NCBI GenBank assembly: GCA_946563605.1
Contig: CAMNVW010000108.1
Coordinates: forward strand, 1 to 5,606
DNA: 5,606 nucleotides
DNA from: an uncultured Clostridia bacterium
GTDB lineage: Bacteria; Bacillota; Clostridia; Oscillospirales; Ruminococcaceae
Reading direction: 5' to 3'
Shown here: positions 5,589 to 5,606 of the stretch, piece by piece
How positions within the stretch are numbered: the first letter of the stretch is position 1
Layout of the letters: each line of letters starts with the position of its first letter
Notes under the pieces: generated by a model
Seen by the model: only the letters and a program-made list of their open reading frames with translations
The model's database searches: none
Told to the model about the DNA's origin: nothing
Program-made: the position numbers and the translations under genes

Positions 5589-5606
5589 ACCTCCAACAGA
5601 GAGAGG

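Overview
The window looks like ordinary chromosomal DNA from an anaerobic Bacillota bacterium. A gut clostridium of the Oscillospiraceae/Ruminococcaceae type is the best guess. This rests on the style of the three proteins, the moderate GC of the genes against very AT-rich intergenic DNA, AGGA-type ribosome binding sites, and hairpin-rich intergenic repeats at both edges that resemble repeats I recall from such genomes. No search was possible, so the taxonomic call is an inference.

Layout from left to right: (1) positions 1-60 hold the end of a repetitive element made of two short hairpins. (2) A strong rho-independent terminator at 86-118 points leftwards. (3) A minus-strand gene pair fills 192-4566. 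glgP (glycogen/maltodextrin phosphorylase, 800 aa) is upstream, and a cytosolic GH13 alpha-glucan hydrolase (628 aa) lies 85 bp downstream of it. A perfect 12-bp stem-loop sits between them. (4) An AT-rich intergenic region (4567-4903) carries candidate divergent promoters for glgP and for zapA. (5) zapA (118 aa, FtsZ-ring associated) is on the plus strand at 4904-5260. It is followed in the same frame by a short, extremely acidic open stretch that ends at 5374, then a terminator at 5399-5428. (6) From 5444 to 5588 there are five hairpins in close succession, forming a second repetitive intergenic element at the right edge.

The two minus-strand genes make a coherent intracellular glucan-breakdown unit. 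GlgP shortens alpha-1,4 chains from their non-reducing ends to glucose-1-phosphate, and the GH13 enzyme hydrolyses internal bonds or branched/short dextrins that the phosphorylase cannot finish. Neither protein shows a signal peptide, so the likely substrate is stored glycogen or imported maltodextrin. zapA is functionally unrelated and simply divergent.

I see no evidence of a new multi-gene system. The items most worth a second look are the acidic in-frame extension behind the zapA stop codon and the five-hairpin array at the right edge. Lesser ones are the stem-loop between glgP and the hydrolase and the poor ribosome binding site of glgP.
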